Of a stretch of 38,240 nt of DNA, positions 7,946-15,670 are shown one piece after another. Within the stretch, counting starts at the first letter, position 1. The number at the start of each line of letters is the position of its first letter. Under the pieces are notes generated by a model that saw only the letters and a list, made by a program, of their open reading frames with translations, was not told where the DNA came from and ran no database searches. The position numbers were made by a program, and so were the translations under genes. This stretch comes from an uncultured Alphaproteobacteria bacterium (lineage in GTDB: Bacteria; Pseudomonadota; Alphaproteobacteria; Rhizobiales; Beijerinckiaceae). The stretch lies in NCBI GenBank assembly GCA_937988775.1, contig CALKHP010000028.1, forward strand, positions 1-38,240, read 5' to 3'.

Positions 7946-8965
7946 TCAGCGCCACCCGAGGCCTGGCGCGACCTGCGTCAGGATCGTCTCGATGACATGG
8001 GCGTTATAGGCGACGCCGAGCTGGTTGGGCACGGTGAGCAGCAGCGTGTCCGCCTCGGCGATGGCCTCGTCGGCCCGCAGTTGCTCGATGAGCACGTCCG
8101 GCTCGGCGGCGTAGCTGCGGCCGAACACGGCGCGGGTATCGGCCTCGATGAAGCCGAAATGATCCTCGCTCTCGTCGCCGCCGAAATACGCCCGGTCGTG
8201 GTCGTTCACCAGCGCGAAGATGCTGCGGCTGATCGATACGCGCGGCGCGCGCTCATGGCCTGCCTGCTTCCAGGCGGCGCGATACGCCCGGATCTGCTCG
8301 GCCTGCTGAATGTGGAACGGCTTGCCGCCCTCGTCGAATTTGAGCGTGGAGCTTTGCAGGTTCATGCCCAGTTTCGCCGCCCATTCGGCGGTGGCGTTGG
8401 TGGCAGCCCCCCACCAGATGCGCTCGCGCAGGCCCTCCGAATGCGGCTCGAGGCGCAGCAGGCCGGGCGGGTTGGCGAACATCGGCCGCGGATTGGGTTG
8501 GGCAAAGCCCTGGCCGCGCAGCACGTCGAGCAGCACCTCGGCGTGATGGCGGGCCATGTCGGCGTCGCTTTCGCCGTCCTGCGGGGCATGGCCGAAATAG
8601 CGCCAGCCATCGATCACCTGTTCGGGCGAGCCTCGGCTGATGCCGAGCTGCAGGCGCCCGCCGGCGATCAGATCGGCGGCGCCGGCATCCTCGGCCATAT
8701 AGAGCGGGTTCTCGTAGCGCATGTCGATCACCGCCGTGCCGATCTCGATGCGGCTCGTCCTGGCGCCGATCGCCGCCAGCAGCGGAAACGGCGAGCCGAG
8801 CTGGCGGGCGAAATGATGCACCCGGAAATACGCGCCGTCCGCGCCCAGTTCCTCGGCCGCCACGGCAAGGTCGATGGACTGCAACAGCGCATCGGACGCC
8901 GATCGCGTCTGCGAATGGGGCGAGGGCGACCAATGGCCGAACGACAGAAAACCGATGTTTTTCAT
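7946..8965 (-). CDS. LLM class flavin-dependent oxidoreductase
   Basis: A 339-residue luciferase-like monooxygenase (bacterial luciferase fold, F420/FMN superfamily). The N-terminal strand KNIGFLSFGHW and the following AEELGADGAYFRVHHFARQLGSPFPLLAAIGART are typical of the group, as are RIEIGTAVIDMRYENPLYMAEDAGAADLIAGGRLQLGISRGSPEQ and the C-terminal LLLTVPNQLG. Such enzymes use reduced FMN from a separate reductase; the substrate is unknown. It is convergent with udh (12 bases between stops), so it is not part of that operon. The ATG at 8965 is the only plausible start, with a weak ribosome site. Confidence 0.88.
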   Translation of the reverse strand: MKNIGFLSFGHWSPSPHSQTRSASDALLQSIDLAVAAEELGADGAYFRVHHFARQLGSPFPLLAAIGARTSRIEIGTAVIDMRYENPLYMAEDAGAADLIAGGRLQLGISRGSPEQVIDGWRYFGHAPQDGESDADMARHHAEVLLDVLRGQGFAQPNPRPMFANPPGLLRLEPHSEGLRERIWWGAATNATAEWAAKLGMNLQSSTLKFDEGGKPFHIQQAEQIRAYRAAWKQAGHERAPRVSISRSIFALVNDHDRAYFGGDESEDHFGFIEADTRAVFGRSYAAEPDVLIEQLRADEAIAEADTLLLTVPNQLGVAYNAHVIETILTQVAPGLGWR

Positions 8966-9230
8966 GGGAGCGCCGCATCAAGGTGAGAGGTATTCAGGCT
9001 ACATAGTCATCCAGCAGCCACGATACCATCGGCCAGTGGGTTTCGTTGCGGGAACCGCGTAACACTGCGGGCCGATGGCCGGGGGGTGGACCGTTTGACC
9101 GCTCCGGGCTTTATCCGGCCGCGGCCGCGGCCCGCTGGCGATAACCCCAACCTGTTCCAGCCCGGGGCAACCACGGCCAAGCCGACGCCGCCAGACTTCG
9201 AAGGATGGACATGAGCAGCGCTCTCCCGCG

Positions 9231-10565
9231 TCACCGCATCAGGTGTTTGGCGAGCGCCTCGTAGGCTGGCAGCGAGGTCGGGTCATTGGCGGCATTGCCC
9301 GCCTGCGGATGGGAGGAGAAGCGTGCGATCACCATATGCGCGGCCGGGTCGACATAGATCGCCTGCCCATGTACGCCGCGCGCCATGAAGGCGCCATCCT
9401 CGTTGTGGGTGATCCACCACATGCCGCTATAGCTCCACCCCGGCAACAGCTTGTAACCAGCCTTCGCGAAGGCGGCCTTGGCGCCGCCAGCGCGGATATG
9501 CGCAATCGCCGCCGCCGAAACCAGGCGCTGGCCGTTGGCCATGCCGCCATCGAGCAGCAACTGGCCAATCCGGGCCATGTCGCGCAGGCCGGCATTGAGA
9601 CCGCCGCCGGCGAAGGGCGTGCCGATGGAATCAACCGTATAATAGGCGTCCTGCTCGGCGCCCATCTTGCTCCAGATCCGCTCCGAGAGCAGCGCTGCGA
9701 CCGATTTTCCCGTCACGCGGGCGATGACCCAGCCGAGCGCATCGGTGTTGATGGTCTTGTAGCCGAAGGCGACGCCGTGCTCGCCCTGCTTGCGCACCGT
9801 CTGGAGATACTCGAAATAGCTGCGCGGGCCGGAATAGCCAGCCGGCTTCGGCAGCGGATTGCCGGCCGCCGAATAGACCCAGACATCGGCCTTGGGATCG
9901 GCATAATCCTCGCTGTAGCGCAGCGCGGTCGTCATATCGAGCATCTGGCGAACGGTGGCATCGCCGAACGCGCTGGCGGCGAGTTCGGGCACCAGGGTGC
10001 CGATTGTCGCGGTCTCGTCGAGCGTGCCCTCCGCCACCAGCATCTCGCCCAGCAAGCCGGTGAGCGATTTGGTCACCGACATGGCGCCATGTTGGCCGGC
10101 CTCGTCCAGGCAGCCGGAATAGTGCTCGTAGACGATGGCGCCGTTATGAAGGACGACAATGCCATCGGTATAGTTGGCGGCAAGCGACTGCGCCCAGCTC
10201 ATCGGGGTGCTGGCGCCTAGCGGCGTGAACGTCAGCGCATCGATCGCCTCGTCGATCTTGCGGGCAAGCGGCACCGGGGCGCCAAGGCCACGGCTGACAT
10301 TGACCGTCGGCATGAGCTGGCGGAAATGGCAAACCGTCCAGCGCAGCTTGGGGAAGCTGAAATAATCGCCGTCGGCGCGGATGATCTTGTTCTCCGGAGG
10401 CGGCGAACCGACCATCCAGCCGAGCTTGCCCGGGTCGGATTGCGCGGCCGTGAGCAGGGCCGTTTCCGCGGCATGCGGGGCGGCTGGAAAGATACTTGCA
10501 CCCAGAGCGGCAGCGAGGATCGCGGCGGCGAGGCGACGCCTGAACTCAATAACTGACAACGACAT
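9231..10565 (-). CDS. Serine hydrolase, beta-lactamase class C / 6-aminohexanoate-dimer hydrolase type
   Basis: A 444-residue exported protein with the serine beta-lactamase/DD-peptidase fold. A signal sequence is evident (RRRLAAAILAAALGASIFPAAPHAAE). The nucleophile motif SVTK gives S163 and K166. A second motif, FGYKTINTDALGWVIARVTG, matches the tyrosine block of NylB-like amide hydrolases and esterases. HGQ near the C-terminus may replace the usual KTG. The ATG at 10565 has a GGGAGG ribosome site eight bases upstream and overlaps the end of the upstream porin gene by 20 bases, implying translational coupling. Likely a periplasmic amidase or esterase; substrate unknown. Confidence 0.87.
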   Translation of the reverse strand: MSLSVIEFRRRLAAAILAAALGASIFPAAPHAAETALLTAAQSDPGKLGWMVGSPPPENKIIRADGDYFSFPKLRWTVCHFRQLMPTVNVSRGLGAPVPLARKIDEAIDALTFTPLGASTPMSWAQSLAANYTDGIVVLHNGAIVYEHYSGCLDEAGQHGAMSVTKSLTGLLGEMLVAEGTLDETATIGTLVPELAASAFGDATVRQMLDMTTALRYSEDYADPKADVWVYSAAGNPLPKPAGYSGPRSYFEYLQTVRKQGEHGVAFGYKTINTDALGWVIARVTGKSVAALLSERIWSKMGAEQDAYYTVDSIGTPFAGGGLNAGLRDMARIGQLLLDGGMANGQRLVSAAAIAHIRAGGAKAAFAKAGYKLLPGWSYSGMWWITHNEDGAFMARGVHGQAIYVDPAAHMVIARFSSHPQAGNAANDPTSLPAYEALAKHLMR

Positions 10566-12003
10566 TGACGAAACCTCCCGTCCACGGTGTCTTGCTCTTG
10601 GTGATCGCGGTGATGCCGGGGCCGGGAAAAGACACGCTATACCCGGCGGTGAGATAGGCGTTCGGGTTGAGCTTGCGGGTGTATTCGACGAAAATGTCAT
10701 CGGCGAGATGCCGATGGGTGACCCCCGCGACCAGTCCGGGCGCGTTGCCGACGAAGTCTATGCGCGTCGCCTGCCCGAACTGGATCGGGCTGAGCAGTTC
10801 ATTGGCGTCGATATAGGAGTAACGCAGCGTGAGCGTGTCGCGCTCCGTCGGTGTGACGCGGAGCGCGAGCTGATGGGCGTTGACGTTCGAATTGATGAAC
10901 ACCATCGAGGATTTCGAGCCCGTCGACCAGGCGCTCGGCGAGCCCTCGAAATACAGCGGATCGAACCGTTCGAGCCGTGACGTTGCGGGGTTGTCGCCCG
11001 AGAACGTCTGGTAGGAATAGGTCAGCACCGGCGCCCATGGCAGGCTCGCGAAGCTATAGCCGACCTGGACGCGGCCTCCCCACGCCCGAAGATCGATGCT
11101 GCGATTCCATTCATAGGCGCCATCGAAGGTAACGAACAGGTTTTCCAGCACATTGGGAAGCGGCTTGGCGCGCCAGTACAGATTGGCGAAGTTCAGGCCA
11201 CCCCGAGCGCCGGGGATGACGCTTGGCGGGCCAATTCCGCCCAAGGCCGCCTTCGGGTAGGGCGCCTTTGATTCCAGCACATGGCCGTAAGTCAGCCCGA
11301 CATAGTTTCCTGAAGTGCCGTCATAGCGGAGATCCATGCCGGCGAGCCGGGTGAAACCGTTGCTGCTCGGTAATTCGTTGGGGTCGAGAAAAAACGCTGT
11401 CCCCGAGAATCCGTCGTAGCGCGCCCGCCCAAGTGCGGCGAACTCCCAGGCCTTGCGCGGCCCGAGTTTGAGCGCTCCGCGTTCGAAGCCGCTTGTCCCG
11501 CCATTGGCGATCAGCATACCGGTGCCGGCCTTGAACTCGCGCGGGCCAAGCGACAGGTCGAAGGTCGGGCCGGTCGTGCTGCTGGACCGCAGCCCCAGAT
11601 AGGCTTCTTCCAGCGTCACCCGGCCGATATCGCCGGTGTTGAACGCATCGGTTCCAAGCGTACCGGAGGCGACGCCCGAAATTTTGCCGTAGACGGTCAG
11701 GTTTCTACCGAGAGTCCTGGTGAAGCTGAGGCCGGGCTTCAGATAAGCCTCGAGCCATTGCTTGTTGGGATTGAAGCTCGCCGCCGGTGCGGCGATGCTG
11801 GCAAGCCCCCAGAACAACCTCCGTTCGAGCACCGTATTCAGGCCGGCCTCGATGTGAGCCCGTAGCGTGAAACCGCCGTTGTCGTAGAGCAACGTCCGAT
11901 CGCCGGCCCTGGCCAGATCGGGGGTGATGAGCGCCGCCGCGAGCCAGGCCACCCTCGCTCCCGACCGGCCGGGGCGGGTCGTTGTCGCCCACCTCGCCGT
12001 CAT
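10546..12003 (-). CDS. Outer-membrane beta-barrel porin, alginate-export-like family
   Basis: About 485 residues with an export signal (ARVAWLAAALITPDLARAGD) followed by alternating hydrophobic strands ending in an aromatic C-terminal residue (VNVVVSY), as expected of an outer-membrane barrel. Segments such as TLEEAYLGLRSS, FDLSLGPREFKAGTGMLI, VGLTYGHVLESKAPYPK and HQLALRVTPTERDTLTLRYSYIDA resemble AlgE/alginate-export-type porins. I chose the ATG at 12003 with AGGGG upstream; ATGs at 12033 and 12024 are alternatives. It is the first gene of a two-gene unit with the serine hydrolase, so the pair could take up and cleave a common compound. The transported substrate cannot be told from sequence. 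Confidence 0.78.
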   Translation of the reverse strand: MTARWATTTRPGRSGARVAWLAAALITPDLARAGDRTLLYDNGGFTLRAHIEAGLNTVLERRLFWGLASIAAPAASFNPNKQWLEAYLKPGLSFTRTLGRNLTVYGKISGVASGTLGTDAFNTGDIGRVTLEEAYLGLRSSSTTGPTFDLSLGPREFKAGTGMLIANGGTSGFERGALKLGPRKAWEFAALGRARYDGFSGTAFFLDPNELPSSNGFTRLAGMDLRYDGTSGNYVGLTYGHVLESKAPYPKAALGGIGPPSVIPGARGGLNFANLYWRAKPLPNVLENLFVTFDGAYEWNRSIDLRAWGGRVQVGYSFASLPWAPVLTYSYQTFSGDNPATSRLERFDPLYFEGSPSAWSTGSKSSMVFINSNVNAHQLALRVTPTERDTLTLRYSYIDANELLSPIQFGQATRIDFVGNAPGLVAGVTHRHLADDIFVEYTRKLNPNAYLTAGYSVSFPGPGITAITKSKTPWTGGFVNVVVSY

Positions 12004-12122
12004 GTGGTGCAGCCCCTCAGTCATTCGCGACATGCGTTATCCGTGTGAGCTTTGCTCCGTCGTCTGTCTGTCGCTCGTGTGGCTGCAAAGGTTTTGCCTA
12101 GCCTCAAGCTACCGCAATAATG

Positions 12123-12299
12123 GCTGATCGTCATCCAAGGGAATGGCCGGAGCCCGATCGGGAAGACGCACGTCAGGCCGACCTGATCAGAAGGGCCTGG
12201 AAGGAGAGCGGCAGGGTCTATGGCCACCGCAAGCTGCTCGACGATCTTCTCGATCAGGGAGAGACCCGTTGCGCCAATCGCATCGCTCGTCGAGCTTCG
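12123..12299 (+). pseudogene. IS3-family transposase (orfB) remnant
   Basis: About 59 codons translate to a fragment containing ADLIRRAWKESGRVYGHRKL followed by LLDQGETRCANRIARR. This is the N-terminal HTH_21-type segment that precedes the DDE catalytic core in IS3-group OrfB proteins (IKxxWxESGxVYGYRK pattern). Both ends are missing and no inverted repeats, orfA or DDE region are present. It lies between the porin promoter region and the 3' end of the Lrp gene, and marks past insertion and deletion at this site. Confidence 0.75.
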
Positions 12300-12311
12300 C
12301 CATCGGGCGGG

Positions 12312-12770
12312 TCAATCGAGTCGGGGAAAGACAGTCGAGCGCTTGACGTTGCCATAGGCGAAACTGGTGTCGATCGAGGCAATGCCGGGGATCGGATGAA
12401 TGCGGTCGCGGATGAAGCGCTCATAGTCCTTGAGGCTTTCGACCACGACGCGCAGCAGATAGTCGGCGCTGCCCGTCATCACGTAGCAGTCGAGTATGGA
12501 ATCGATGGCCTGGATCGCTTTCTCGAAGGCCGTCGTGGTCTTGTCGCTATGTATCTGGAGCTTGATACGCACGAAGGCCATCACCGGCAGGCCATAGGCC
12601 TCCTCGTCAACGATGGCCGTATAGCCGCGAATGACCTGTGTCTCCTCCAGCAGGCGAAGCCGCCTCAGGCAAGGCGATGGCGACAGGTTGACCGCCTCCG
12701 ACAGTTCCTGGTTGCTGATGCGCCCGTTCTTCTGAAGGGCGGCGATGATCTGCCTGTCTTTCGCGTCCAT
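12312..12770 (-). CDS. Lrp/AsnC family transcriptional regulator
   Basis: A 152-residue Lrp-type regulator. The N-terminal helix-turn-helix is DAKDRQIIAALQKNGRISNQELSEAVNLSPSPCLRRLRLLEETQVIRGY. The C-terminal RAM (ligand-binding) domain contains VMTGSADYLLRVVVESLKDYERFIRDRI. The start is the ATG of MDAKDRQ; an upstream extension to 12815 has no family similarity. It is divergent from the EamA transporter gene and lies 1.5 kb from a methionine gamma-lyase gene. MdeR, an Lrp-family activator of methionine gamma-lyase in Pseudomonas, gives a plausible model, but the regulator-target link here is inference. Confidence 0.92.
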   Translation of the reverse strand: MDAKDRQIIAALQKNGRISNQELSEAVNLSPSPCLRRLRLLEETQVIRGYTAIVDEEAYGLPVMAFVRIKLQIHSDKTTTAFEKAIQAIDSILDCYVMTGSADYLLRVVVESLKDYERFIRDRIHPIPGIASIDTSFAYGNVKRSTVFPRLD

Positions 12771-12855
12771 TCCTATGCTCCATTGGCAGCATCTGCTACG
12801 TTTCTCGAGTAACACGCCATTCTTTGGCAGGAAATGCCTCCTGTTCCGCTCGATG

Positions 12856-12888
12856 ATGCCGATAAATCGAACCTAGAGTTATCGGCAT
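12856..12888. promoter_or_regulatory. Inverted repeat overlapping the EamA gene start
   Basis: ATGCCGATAA (12856-12865) and TTATCGGCAT (12879-12888) form a perfect 10-base inverted repeat with a 13-base spacer. The right arm includes the first two bases of the EamA start codon. It may be an operator for the divergent Lrp-type regulator or an RNA hairpin that hides the start codon. Just upstream, TTGGCAG occurs twice (near 12783 and 12825), consistent with spaced regulator contacts. Confidence 0.5.
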
Positions 12889-13813
12889 GACATCGGCGGC
12901 AATTTCCCCTTCACCAGCGAGACCATCCTTTGCAGGCGAGGGCACGACCGGCTGGATCGCGCTTGTCGCCACCGTACTGATCTGGGCGTCGTTCGCGCTA
13001 TCGATCCGAGCGGTGGGCGCGACCTCGCTGACGCCCGGCGACGCGGCCCTGATCCGCTTCCTCGTTCCCGCTCTGGCGATGCTGCCGTTCATGCCTTCGC
13101 GTCTCGCTGCACTGCGCGCGATGCGCGCGTCACACGCCTTGATGATCGCGGTGGGCGGGGGACTTCCCTTTTTTCTGCTGGCGATGGCGGGCGGCAGGCT
13201 GACAACGGCCGCCCATGTCAGCGCGTTGATCGCCGGAACGGTGCCACTGTCGGTCGCGATCCTCGGCTTCGCGCTCTATCGCGAGCGGCTGGCTGCCTGG
13301 CGCGCGATGGCGCTTGGCATCATCATCGGCGGCATCCTGCTGCTGGTCGCGGGGCTCGGCGCATTCCGCCTCGACATGGTGGGCGGTGCGGCGCTGCTGC
13401 TGTCGGCGAGCCTGTTGTGGGGCCTTTACACGCTGGGGCTGCGCCACGCTAGGATCGACCCCATCGCCTGCGTCATGCTGGTCACCTATCCTTCGCTGGC
13501 GGGCGTGGCCCTGCTTATGGCGACCGGCGCGCTCGACAGCAATCTGGCTCACGCCAGCCTGCGCGACGTGGCGATATTCGCCGCCATACAGGGCGTGTGC
13601 GTCGGCTTCGTCTCCGTGCTGGCTTATTCGGTGGCTGTGCGGCGTCTCGGCGCCCTGCGCTGCGCCACTGTCGGCGCGCTTGCGCCGGTTCTTGCCGCCT
13701 TGCTGGCCGTTCCGCTGCTGGGCGAGATACCAAGCATGCTGTCGCTCGCCGGCGTGGCGGTCGTGACCGCCGGCGTGCTTCTGTCCAGCCGTCCCGCCAG
13801 GGAGACGCGCTGA
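12887..13813 (+). CDS. DMT superfamily (EamA) transporter
   Basis: A 308-residue inner-membrane protein with about ten hydrophobic helices in two EamA repeats. The first opens with WIALVATVLIWASFALSIRAVGATSLTPGDAALIRFLVPALAMLPF. The second opens near LDMVGGAALLLSASLLWGLYTLGLR and ends with LGALRCATVGALAPVLAALLAVPLLGE. Many members export amino acids or metabolites. It is divergent from an Lrp-type regulator, an arrangement common for amino-acid exporters. The ribosome site is weak, and the start codon lies in the arm of an inverted repeat, suggesting tight control. Confidence 0.9.
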   Translation: MTSAAISPSPARPSFAGEGTTGWIALVATVLIWASFALSIRAVGATSLTPGDAALIRFLVPALAMLPFMPSRLAALRAMRASHALMIAVGGGLPFFLLAMAGGRLTTAAHVSALIAGTVPLSVAILGFALYRERLAAWRAMALGIIIGGILLLVAGLGAFRLDMVGGAALLLSASLLWGLYTLGLRHARIDPIACVMLVTYPSLAGVALLMATGALDSNLAHASLRDVAIFAAIQGVCVGFVSVLAYSVAVRRLGALRCATVGALAPVLAALLAVPLLGEIPSMLSLAGVAVVTAGVLLSSRPARETR

Positions 13814-14000
13814 TGCTCCCTTCTTTTCCGAAGCACCGCGCGATCCGCTCTGGGCGCTGACGGCGGCGTTCAATGCCGATACGCGGCCGTTCAAGCTCGA
13901 TTTCGGCCTCGGCGTCCATCGCGATGAGAACGGTGCGACGCCGGTGCTCGACGCGGTGCGGGTGGTCGAGGAACCTGCCCTGGATACCGAGGCGCCATCA
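13812..14000 (+). pseudogene. Truncated aromatic/aspartate aminotransferase (class I) fragment
   Basis: Reading from GAT at 13812, the translation contains FSEAPRDPLWALTAAFNADT, then RPFKLDFGLGVHRDENGATP and VLDAVRVVEE. This matches the N-terminus of class I aromatic/aspartate aminotransferases (DPI-LTEAF-DPR-KINLGVGVY-DE-G-TP). The apparent original ATG (13813) is in a different frame, so a frameshift near 13820 is likely. Similarity ends near 13975-14000, where the PLP-binding body of the enzyme should begin. It is nonfunctional as an aminotransferase. It lies directly after the EamA stop codon, so it was probably co-transcribed with it originally. Confidence 0.7.
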
Positions 14001-14141
14001 GTTCTGCCGATGGTCAGGCAAGCGCGGATCGTCCAGCCGAAATCCTTCGCCAACGCGCGCCAAGCGCCGGTTGAAGCCTTTTCCTGCAATCGCGCAATTG
14101 GCAGAATCTTTCATCAGGAAGCCTATAATGACGGTTTTCAT
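13998..14141 (-). CDS. Small hypothetical protein, probably truncated gene
   Basis: A 47-residue reading frame (MKTVIIGFLMKDSANCAIAG at its start) with a strong AGGAGG ribosome site eight bases before the ATG, so a real gene once started here. I do not recognise the family. It ends at a point where the convergent aminotransferase fragment also loses similarity, so this is probably the surviving 5' end of a longer gene, cut by the same deletion. It is divergent from the methionine gamma-lyase gene, with 86 bases between the two starts. Confidence 0.45.
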   Translation of the reverse strand: MKTVIIGFLMKDSANCAIAGKGFNRRLARVGEGFRLDDPRLPDHRQN

Positions 14142-14227
14142 GTGACATTCCTCCTATTCGCGGCATCTTTCGACAGAACCTGCCTCTAAGGACATGCGAT
14201 TCTGCCCGCAACCTGGAGGAACGTTTC

Positions 14228-15439
14228 ATGGATAATGCAAAACCTGCCGGCTTTGCCACGCGCGCCATTCATCTGGGCTATGACCCGATGCAGCACGAGG
14301 GTGCACTAACGCCGCCGTTGCACCTGACCTCGACCTTTGCTTTTGAGGATGCCGAGGCGGGAGCCGCGATCTTCGCCGGCGAGAAGCCGGGCTACTTCTA
14401 TTCGCGCATATCCAATCCAACGCTGGACCTGCTGGAGCGCCGCTGCGCCGACCTCGAAGGCGCGGAGGCGGGCGTCGCTTTCGCCTCGGGCATGGGCTCG
14501 ATCTGCTCCGTGTTGTGGACCTTCCTGTCGCCGGGCGACGAGATCGTCACCGACAAGACGCTCTACGGCTGCACCTTCGCCTTCATGCGGCATGGGCTCG
14601 CCAAGTTCGGCATCACCATCACCCATGCTGACATGACCGATCCGGACTCCGTCCGCGCCGCCCTGTCGGACAAGACGCGGATCGTCTATTTCGAGACACC
14701 AGCCAATCCGAACATGCGCCTCGTTGACATAGAGGCCATATCGTTGATTGCACGCCAGCGTGGCTGCAAGGTGGTGGTGGACAATACCTATGCCACGCCG
14801 GTGTTGACGAGGCCGATCGAGCTTGGCGCCGACATCGTAGTGCATTCCGCCACCAAATATATGGGCGGCCACGGCGATCTCGTCGGCGGCATCGCGGTCG
14901 GGTCGGCCGAGGACATGCAGCAGGTGCGCATCTTCGGCATGAAGGACATGACCGGCGCGGTGATGGCGCCCTTCAACGCCATGCTTGTGCTGCGCGGCCT
15001 CAAGACACTGAAGCTGCGCGTCGAGAAGCATTGTCACAACGCCATGACGGTGGCGCGCGCGCTGGAGGCGCATCCGGCGGTGGCGAAGGTCAACTATCCC
15101 GGCCTTGAAAGCTTCGCCCAGCACATGCTCGCCGCGCGGCAAATGCCGGGCTTCGGTGCCATGATCGCCTTCGAACTCAAGGGCGGGCTCGAAGCGGGAC
15201 GCGCCATGATGAACAGGCTGCAACTCGTGCGCCGGGCGGTTTCGCTCGGCGACACCGAGACGCTGATCCAGCATCCTGCCTCCATGACGCATTCAACCTA
15301 CACACCGGAGGAACGCGCCGCCCACGGCATAGCCGAGGGCCTGATCCGCCTTTCGGTCGGCATAGAGGAGGTCGAGGACATCGTCGCCGATCTGCTCAGC
15401 GCGCTAGACGATCCCGCATCAACGTCAATCGCCGCCTAG
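14228..15439 (+). CDS. Methionine gamma-lyase (Cys/Met metabolism PLP enzyme)
   Basis: A 403-residue PLP enzyme of the gamma-family that would cleave methionine to methanethiol, 2-oxobutyrate and ammonia. The PLP lysine is K210 in SATKYMGGHGDLVGG. The active-site tyrosine Y113 and the adjacent C115 in TLYGCTFAFM match the Y114/C116 pair that separates methionine gamma-lyases from cystathionine enzymes. YSRISNPT supplies the phosphate contacts from the neighbouring subunit. A clear GGAGG ribosome site precedes the ATG. The Lrp-type regulator and EamA exporter upstream suggest a sulfur-amino-acid module. Cystathionine gamma-lyase is the main alternative. Confidence 0.9.
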   Translation: MDNAKPAGFATRAIHLGYDPMQHEGALTPPLHLTSTFAFEDAEAGAAIFAGEKPGYFYSRISNPTLDLLERRCADLEGAEAGVAFASGMGSICSVLWTFLSPGDEIVTDKTLYGCTFAFMRHGLAKFGITITHADMTDPDSVRAALSDKTRIVYFETPANPNMRLVDIEAISLIARQRGCKVVVDNTYATPVLTRPIELGADIVVHSATKYMGGHGDLVGGIAVGSAEDMQQVRIFGMKDMTGAVMAPFNAMLVLRGLKTLKLRVEKHCHNAMTVARALEAHPAVAKVNYPGLESFAQHMLAARQMPGFGAMIAFELKGGLEAGRAMMNRLQLVRRAVSLGDTETLIQHPASMTHSTYTPEERAAHGIAEGLIRLSVGIEEVEDIVADLLSALDDPASTSIAA

Positions 15440-15596
15440 AGGCAACGCAATGTCAGGGGCGTCAATCCATGTTGCGTTTCATGTTGCGTGGATTCGCCGC
15501 AAACAGGCGACCCCCATTGAAATTCAATGGAAATCAGTCGCGACACGACGCGACATGAAAAGTAGCTGATATAGCGCTAAGTGATTGAAAAAGGCT
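15440..15596. other. tRNA-flanking region with short direct repeats
   Basis: Between the lyase gene and the 3' end of tRNA-Gln lies non-coding sequence with CATGTTGCGT repeated (15469 and 15481, 12 bases apart) inside an imperfect inverted repeat (TCCATG...CGTGGA), and a second cluster CGACACGACGCGACATG near 15540. Short spaced repeats beside a tRNA 3' end resemble integrase arm sites, but no integrase gene or duplicated tRNA end was found. Confidence 0.35.
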
Positions 15597-15670
15597 TGGC
15601 TGGGGGACCTGGATTCGAACCAAGACTAGCGGAGTCAGAGTCCGCTGTTCTACCATTAAACTATCCCCCA
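15597..15670 (-). tRNA. tRNA-Gln (anticodon CTG)
   Basis: On the minus strand the 74 bases fold as a cloverleaf. The acceptor stem is TGGGGGA/TCCCCCA, with discriminator G and encoded CCA. The anticodon stem GCGGA/TCCGC encloses the loop CTCTGAC with anticodon CTG, and the T loop is TTCGAAT. It decodes CAG glutamine codons. Its 3' end faces the accessory region at 9.2-15.4 kb. Confidence 0.95.

Noticed and set aside
8966..9230. A small gene between the monooxygenase and the serine hydrolase
   Set aside because: Open frames here are short, lack ribosome sites and have no sensible composition; I see nothing beyond a GC-rich GCCGCGGCCGCGGC stretch.
14228..15439. Cystathionine gamma-synthase or gamma-lyase as the primary call for the PLP enzyme
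   Set aside because: The YGCTFAF active-site segment with the characteristic cysteine favours methionine gamma-lyase, although overlap in activity is possible.
15440..15600. A remnant of an integrase C-terminus or a duplicated tRNA end (att site)
   Set aside because: Neither strand gives an integrase motif, and no second copy of the tRNA 3' end was found; only short direct repeats are present.
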